A stretch of 43,607 bases of DNA, from the NCBI GenBank assembly GCA_001940995.1, contig MSHC01000024.1:1-43607 (forward strand), read 5' to 3'. Position 1 is the stretch's first letter. Each line of letters opens with the position of its first letter. This document shows positions 39,400-43,607 of the stretch, in pieces. The notes under the pieces were generated by a model, which saw only the letters and a list, made by a program, of their open reading frames with translations, did no database searches and was not told the origin of the DNA. A program made the translations under genes and the position numbers. Origin of the DNA: Ruminococcus sp. Phil15. Its GTDB lineage: Bacteria; Bacillota; Clostridia; Oscillospirales; Ruminococcaceae.

Positions 39400-40890
39400 A
39401 TGAAATTCAAGCGCATATTGTCTTTTGCTTGTGCGGTAGTGATGTGTGCGGGAATGCTGACGGGATGTAAAAATTCCGATGAAAGCTCTGCTGTCACAAC
39501 GACCGCCACGACGACCTCTGCTACTACGACTTCTACTACAACTACTGTCAAAACCACAACCTCTGAGGTTAACGGAGATGACCCTGAAGTCAGCACTACT
39601 GAGAGCGGTAACGAAACTACGACTTCTTCCGTCACTACGACAACAACGACCGCTTCCGAAAGCTCCGCTCCTGAAAGCACAACAAAGAAGCCTGACACCA
39701 CGACGACCAAAAAGCCCGTTGTAACTACTTCTGCGACTACCACGAAAAAGCCTGTTACAACTACCACAAAGAAGCCTGACGTAAAGCCTCCCGTTACGCA
39801 GAACGGCGAGATGAGAGATATGTCAACCCAGGAAATCATTGAGGATATGGGCGTGGGCATAAATCTCGGAAACACGTTTGAAAGCTGCGGAAGCTGGATA
39901 AATTCTTCAAGCGTTACAAACTACGAAACAGCGTGGGGCAGCATACAGATAACCGAGGACATTATTGCAGGCTACAAGGAGGCAGGATTTGGAGTAATCA
40001 GAGTTCCTGTTGCGTGGAGCAATATGATAGGCAGCAACTATCAGATAAATCAAAAGTACATTGACAGAGTAAAGCAGGTTGTTGACTGGATTATCGAAAA
40101 CGATATGTACGCTATCATAAACATTCACTGGGACGGCGGCTGGATAAACAATTACAACGACTCGGGAATGAGCTTTTCAAAGACATACGACGAGTGTATG
40201 AAGAAGTATACGACGATGTGGGAAACGCTCTGCTACGAGTTCGGCGGATACGGCGACCATCTTATGTTTGAATCGCTGAACGAGGAAGGCTGTTGGGACG
40301 ACGTATGGAACAGATGGGGCGGAACTAACGGAAAGTCCAAGGCATTCGGTTTGCTAAACGGTATCAACCAGAAGTTTGTTGATATTGTAAGGGCATCCGG
40401 CGGCAACAATGCAAAGCGCCATCTTCTTATTGCAGGATATGCAACAGACGTTGACCTTACCTGCGACAGTATGTTTAAGATGCCGAAAGACAGTGCAGGC
40501 AGATGCGCTGTATCGGTACACTACTACACGCCGTCTACCTTCTGCATACTTACAGAGGACGCAGACTGGGGCAAGGCAAGCTCGACTTGGGGCAGCTCGT
40601 CAGAGATAAAGTCGCTGGAGAGATATTTTGACAAGCTGAAAACCACTTTTGTTGACAAGGGTATTCCTGTGATAATCGGAGAATACGGCTGTCCGCACGA
40701 TAACAAGGATCTAGAGTCCGTGAGAAAGTTTATCACGACCGTTTCGACAGAGGCTATCGAGAGAGGTATCTGCCCTGTTTTGTGGGATACGTTTGACAAG
40801 AACAATCCGTCAAAATGCTTCTACAACAGAAAGACCTGCAAGATGAACGATTCTGTTATCGCCAAAAATTTCCTTGAGCTTAGTAAATAA
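39400..40890 (+). CDS. GH5 endoglucanase lipoprotein
   Basis: This is a surface-anchored cellulase-type enzyme of 496 residues. A lipoprotein signal ends in the lipobox LTGC with Cys23. A Thr/Ser-rich linker (about 28-135) with KKP spacers follows. The GH5 domain spans about 140-496: INLGNTFESC, FGVIRVPVAWSNM, IINIHWDGGW, the acid/base Glu295 in ESLNEEGCW, VSVHYYTP, and the nucleophile Glu428 in IIGEYGCP. Beta-1,4-glucan hydrolysis is the family's usual activity, but GH5 also includes xylanases and mannanases. No dockerin or carbohydrate-binding module is seen. GAAAGGA is 9 nt before the ATG; an upstream in-frame TTG at 39328 lies in the promoter. Confidence 0.93.
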   Translation: MKFKRILSFACAVVMCAGMLTGCKNSDESSAVTTTATTTSATTTSTTTTVKTTTSEVNGDDPEVSTTESGNETTTSSVTTTTTTASESSAPESTTKKPDTTTTKKPVVTTSATTTKKPVTTTTKKPDVKPPVTQNGEMRDMSTQEIIEDMGVGINLGNTFESCGSWINSSSVTNYETAWGSIQITEDIIAGYKEAGFGVIRVPVAWSNMIGSNYQINQKYIDRVKQVVDWIIENDMYAIINIHWDGGWINNYNDSGMSFSKTYDECMKKYTTMWETLCYEFGGYGDHLMFESLNEEGCWDDVWNRWGGTNGKSKAFGLLNGINQKFVDIVRASGGNNAKRHLLIAGYATDVDLTCDSMFKMPKDSAGRCAVSVHYYTPSTFCILTEDADWGKASSTWGSSSEIKSLERYFDKLKTTFVDKGIPVIIGEYGCPHDNKDLESVRKFITTVSTEAIERGICPVLWDTFDKNNPSKCFYNRKTCKMNDSVIAKNFLELSK

Positions 40891-40900
40891 CACATAAAAC

Positions 40901-40940
40901 ACGGGTGCGCAGTGAGAGCTACGCACCCGTTTGCTTTACT
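40901..40940. terminator. Terminator between the cellulase gene and radA
   Basis: ACGGGTGCG and CGCACCCGT form a perfect 9-bp stem, extended by AG/CT pairing, between the convergent genes. T-rich sequence follows on the plus strand. Confidence 0.75.
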
Positions 40941-42321
40941 ATTTTGTTACTGCGTCTATTGCACCACGCAGAGATGATACGGGGATAATACCGATATCGT
41001 ACTTGGATTTGTCAAGCTCCGTCATACAGGCTTTCGGAATTATACACTTCTCAAACCCGAGGCGCTGTGCCTCTGCGACACGCTGTCTTATATGCGACAC
41101 TCCCCTTATTTCTCCTGCAAGACCAATTTCTCCGAATGCTGTAAGGGTGTCTGAAATAAGCTTATCGGTAAGCGAGGAATAGAGTGCGAGGGCAACAGGC
41201 AGGTCTGCCGCAGGCTCGTCAAGCTTCAGACCGCCTACGATATTTATATACACGTCAAGACCGCCGTAATAGAGTCCCAGACGCTTTTCCAGGACTGCAA
41301 GAATAAGAAACAGCCTGTTATAATCAAAGCCGTCAGCGGTTCTCCTGGGCGCTGAGAAAGCGCTTTTAGTAACAAGAGCCTGAACCTCTGCCAGGATAGG
41401 GCGTGTTCCCTCCATTGTACAGGCAACGCAGCAGCCTGAAACGTTCTTAGGTCTTGATGACAGGAGCATCTGAGATGGGTTCGGTACTTCTTTAAGTCCC
41501 CCGTCCGACATCTCAAACACGCCGATTTCGTTTGTTGAGCCGAAACGGTTTTTCTCCGCACGGAGTATTCTGTACGAGAGATTGCGCTGACCCTCAAAAT
41601 AAAGCACAGCATCGACGATATGTTCCATAACCTTTGGACCTGCGATTGCTCCGTCCTTATTGACGTGGCCAACGATAAAGATAGGAATTTCGGCGGACTT
41701 AGCGGTATGCATAAAGAGGTTTGTACACTCTCTCACCTGCGTAATACTACCCTGTGATGAGTTAATGCCGCTGATACACATTGTCTGGACCGAGTCGATA
41801 ATAACAACGCCCGGCTTTGCAGACTGTATGGTTTCGCAGATTGCCTCTGCGTCACTTTTTGCAAGGATATAGAGGCTGTCGGTATCTACGCCCAATCTGT
41901 TTGCACGGAGCTTTATTTGTCTTGCTGATTCTTCTCCCGAAACATAGAGGATCGTATTATTATTGCCTACATATTGGCAGATTTGCAGAAGAAGCGTTGA
42001 CTTTCCGATGCCGGGTTCGCCGCCAAGCAGTACGAGGCTTCCTTTAACAAGTCCGCCGCCCAGCACTCTGTCAAGCTCGCCAAGGCCTGTATTGTAACGC
42101 ACCTCGTTAGATCTGGAACTTATATCAGAAAGCGACATAATGTCCTCGGAAGAATAGCTTACGGCTGTTGAAGCTGTTGTCTTAGCTGACGACGCCTTTC
42201 TGACAACTGCTTCACGTTCTACAAAGGTATTCCACTCTCCGCAGTCGGGGCATCTGCCATTCCATTTTGCAGACTCAAGGCCGCAAGACGAGCATACATA
42301 GACATTTTTTGCTTTAGCCAT
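40939..42321 (-). CDS. radA: DNA repair protein RadA/Sms
   Basis: RadA is a RecA-like helicase that promotes branch migration in recombination and transformation. The 460-residue protein has the N-terminal zinc finger (Cys10, 13, 24, 27 in SSCGLESAKWNGRCPDCGEW), Walker A GGEPGIGKST at 100-109, the RadA-specific KNRFG motif near 257, and a C-terminal Lon-protease-like domain without protease activity. The ribosome binding site is weak (GGATG about 9 nt upstream). It is 23 nt after the cwlD-like gene. Confidence 0.97.
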   Translation of the reverse strand: MAKAKNVYVCSSCGLESAKWNGRCPDCGEWNTFVEREAVVRKASSAKTTASTAVSYSSEDIMSLSDISSRSNEVRYNTGLGELDRVLGGGLVKGSLVLLGGEPGIGKSTLLLQICQYVGNNNTILYVSGEESARQIKLRANRLGVDTDSLYILAKSDAEAICETIQSAKPGVVIIDSVQTMCISGINSSQGSITQVRECTNLFMHTAKSAEIPIFIVGHVNKDGAIAGPKVMEHIVDAVLYFEGQRNLSYRILRAEKNRFGSTNEIGVFEMSDGGLKEVPNPSQMLLSSRPKNVSGCCVACTMEGTRPILAEVQALVTKSAFSAPRRTADGFDYNRLFLILAVLEKRLGLYYGGLDVYINIVGGLKLDEPAADLPVALALYSSLTDKLISDTLTAFGEIGLAGEIRGVSHIRQRVAEAQRLGFEKCIIPKACMTELDKSKYDIGIIPVSSLRGAIDAVTK

Positions 42322-42344
42322 AATTTTCTACATCCATTCGTATT

Positions 42345-43076
42345 TTAGTAGTTCGCTGAAATAAAATCAATAAGACCAGTTGCTATGGTAAAAGCTACCT
42401 GCTTCTGATAATCCACTGACTGGAGTTTTGCACTCTCGTCGGGATTTGACAGGAAGCCGCACTCTGCCATTATCATAGGACACTCTGAATAATACAGCAG
42501 ATAGAGGTCATTGCCTATTTCCTTGGTTTCCCTCTTATTATCAGGTTGAAGATTCTTCACAAACGAATTCTGGACACATGAAGCGAGCTGTGCGCTCATA
42601 TCGTTTGAATCCGAATAAAACATCTGTGCTCCGCTGTATAAGCCGTCGGTAAACTGATTCTGGTGTATGGAAATAGCGACGGCGTTTTCATAGGAATTAA
42701 TTATTTCAAGTCTGTTTTCCATATCGGATTTTTTCTGGTTTGCAGTCCCTGTTATACCTTTATCGTGTATAGAAACATCGGAATCTCTTGTAAGAACTAC
42801 GTCATAGCCAAGCGACGTTAAAATATCACGAAGTTCCAGTGCGATTGTGAGGTTAATATTCTTTTCAGGTGCGCCGTCAACGGACACGCATCCTCCGTCC
42901 ATACCGCCGTGACCGGGGTCGATAATGATTGTTGGCAGACTAGAATCGGTAACTAAGTCACCTTCAACAGGCTTATCGTCCGGCAAATGCTGTGAAAGAA
43001 CGACACTTACAATAAGCACTAGCGTAATAATCATTGCGACTGACAACGCTTCGAGCTTTGACAAAATCTTTTTCAT
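42345..43076 (-). CDS. cwlD: N-acetylmuramoyl-L-alanine amidase, CwlD-like
   Basis: The 243-residue protein has an N-terminal membrane/signal segment (about 9-28) and an Amidase_3 domain. Zinc and catalytic residues are His56 (IDPGHGG), Glu71, His138 (SIHQN) and Glu205 (MAECGFLSN). Size and layout match CwlD, the sporulation amidase that starts muramic-delta-lactam formation in the spore cortex. A housekeeping amidase remains possible. The ATG at 43076 has GGGAGAG upstream; an in-frame start at 43127 is ignored. A hairpin in the leader (43084-43118) could cover this ribosome binding site. Confidence 0.88.
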   Translation of the reverse strand: MKKILSKLEALSVAMIITLVLIVSVVLSQHLPDDKPVEGDLVTDSSLPTIIIDPGHGGMDGGCVSVDGAPEKNINLTIALELRDILTSLGYDVVLTRDSDVSIHDKGITGTANQKKSDMENRLEIINSYENAVAISIHQNQFTDGLYSGAQMFYSDSNDMSAQLASCVQNSFVKNLQPDNKRETKEIGNDLYLLYYSECPMIMAECGFLSNPDESAKLQSVDYQKQVAFTIATGLIDFISANY

Positions 43077-43257
43077 AAAATCTCTCCCATAAGCTTGATA
43101 CTTAATAATATGTGGGAGGACTTGCAATTATTATAGGATAAAATCGGAGATTTTTGGCACAACTGTCCGATATGCGCTGCTACAAGAAATGGCAGATAAA
43201 GGTTCTGCGTTTATTATAGCACAGGTACGGGCGTTTTTCAAGTTTGCGTTAAAACAA

Positions 43258-43286
43258 AAAAGTCCCCGATATCTCGGAGACTTTAC
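43258..43286 (-). terminator. Terminator of tRNA-Ile2/Met(CAT)
   Basis: On the minus strand AAAGTCTCCGA pairs with TCGGGGACTTT (one G-T pair) and runs into TTT, about 20 nt after the tRNA CCA. Confidence 0.85.
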
Positions 43287-43304
43287 GTCCAGCAATATGC
43301 TGGT

Positions 43305-43381
43305 TGGTGGACCATCGGGGACTCGAACCCAGGACCTACCGGTTATGAGCCGGGAGCTCTAACCAACTGAGCTAATGGTCC
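43305..43381 (-). tRNA. tRNA with CAT anticodon, probably tRNA-Ile2
   Basis: A 77-nt tRNA with acceptor GGACCAT/ATGGTCC, anticodon loop CTCATAA (CAT), T arm GGGTTCGAGTCCC, discriminator A and encoded CCA. It is not an initiator: the acceptor starts with a G-C pair and the anticodon stem lacks the GGG/CCC run. Pairs C4-G69 and C5-G68, known recognition elements for TilS, favour tRNA-Ile2 (C34 modified to lysidine) over elongator tRNA-Met. Confidence 0.85.
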
Positions 43382-43390
43382 AAAACAAAA

Positions 43391-43410
43391 ATACAAGCCT
43401 CAGCTTGTAT
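43391..43410. other. Small hairpin between tRNAs
   Basis: ATACAAGC and GCTTGTAT form an 8-bp stem with a 4-nt loop between tRNA-Glu and the CAT tRNA; possibly an RNA processing signal or weak terminator. Confidence 0.5.
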
Positions 43411-43429
43411 CATTGTCCGCCGTCATGTC

Positions 43430-43469
43430 AAAAGAAAAGACTACACTCAATTCTCAAGTGCAGTCTTTT
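43430..43469 (-). terminator. tRNA-Glu terminator
   Basis: On the minus strand AAAAGACTGCACTTGA pairs with TGAGTGTAGTCTTTT (a few mismatches) and runs into CTTTTG. It starts at the CCA end of tRNA-Glu. Confidence 0.75.
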
Positions 43470-43543
43470 GGTGACCCGTATGAGAATCGAACTCATGATG
43501 CCAGCGTGAGAGGCTGGAGTCTTAACCTCTTGACCAACGGGCC
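43469..43543 (-). tRNA. tRNA-Glu(CTC)
   Basis: A 75-nt tRNA with acceptor GGCCCGT/ACGGGTC, anticodon stem CCAGC/GCTGG enclosing CTCTCAC (CTC), T arm ATGAGTTCGATTCTCAT, discriminator A and CCA. It decodes GAG. Confidence 0.92.
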
Positions 43544-43547
43544 AAAT

Positions 43548-43607
43548 TGGTGCACCATCACGGACTCGAACCGGGGACCCACTGATTAAGAGTCAGTTGC
43601 TCTACCA
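43548..43607 (-). tRNA. tRNA-Lys(CTT), cut by the window edge
   Basis: The 3' 60 nt of a tRNA are present: the anticodon stem ACTGA/TCAGT encloses CTCTTAA (CTT), the T arm contains GGTTCGAGTCC, the acceptor 3' strand is ATGGTGC, and discriminator A and CCA are encoded. The 5' end lies beyond 43607. Confidence 0.9.

Noticed and set aside
39309-39875. 188-residue Val-rich minus-strand open frame
   Set aside because: The Val runs are the complement of the Thr-rich linker codons of the GH5 cellulase.

Overview
This window reads as chromosome of a spore-forming, fibre-degrading Firmicute of the Ruminococcaceae/Oscillospiraceae type. That assignment is inference from gene content: the spoIIA sporulation operon and spoVT, a cwlD-like amidase, a GH5 cellulase lipoprotein with a Thr-rich linker, an L27 with the Firmicutes N-terminal extension next to its Prp protease, an Asn T-box, and many sigma-A promoters with 17-bp spacing. 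Most of the window is ordinary core genome of medium G+C. The stretch at about 26.2-31.5 kb is visibly more AT-rich.

Layout. 0.5-6.2 kb: tRNA-Leu, rarA, a small unknown gene, glyA, tRNA-Trp followed by an odd structured repeat that copies the tRNA 3' end, an HTH/TPR-type regulator, and hpt. 6.3-10.3 kb: a membrane metallophosphoesterase, then an Asn-specific T-box controlling asnS and asnA. 10.3-10.9 kb: a headless fragment of a collagen-like (BclA-type) surface protein beside tRNA-Arg(CCT). 10.9-18.1 kb: an esterase, a chorismate mutase-IspD fusion with ispF, a zinc-ribbon membrane protein, a second metallophosphoesterase, uvrC and folC. 18.0-20.1 kb (minus): spoVT, spoIIAA, spoIIAB, sigF. 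20.4-24.2 kb: a 1278-residue secreted GH25 lysozyme-like protein with many repeats. 24.3-26.2 kb (minus): nadA and an aldo/keto reductase.

26.6-31.3 kb (minus) is a cell-surface glycan cassette: glycosyltransferase, UDP-sugar 6-dehydrogenase (WbpA type), WbpE-type aminotransferase and a sugar N-formyltransferase-like gene. Immediately upstream of the formyltransferase lies the frameshifted and truncated start of a WbpD-type N-acetyltransferase that no ORF caller of normal length would report. The simplest reading is that N-formylation has replaced N-acetylation of a 3-amino uronic acid.

31.6-34.8 kb: ylxM, ffh, rpsP, khpA and two half-size TauE/SafE permease genes that overlap by 4 nt. 34.9-38.5 kb (minus): rplU-prp-rpmA-obg-mrnC-yebC, with an L21-type leader. 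38.6-39.2 kb: a small XRE regulator divergent from a zinc-ribbon gene, with a perfect inverted repeat between them. 39.4-43.1 kb: the GH5 cellulase, radA and the cwlD-like amidase. The right end carries tRNA-Ile2/Met(CAT), tRNA-Glu(CTC) and a partial tRNA-Lys(CTT).

I see no IS element, prophage, CRISPR array or defence system. The least ordinary items are the wbpD-to-formyltransferase swap, the AroQ-IspD fusion, the tRNA-Trp tail duplication with its triple hairpin, and the SH3-like insert in the GH25 protein.
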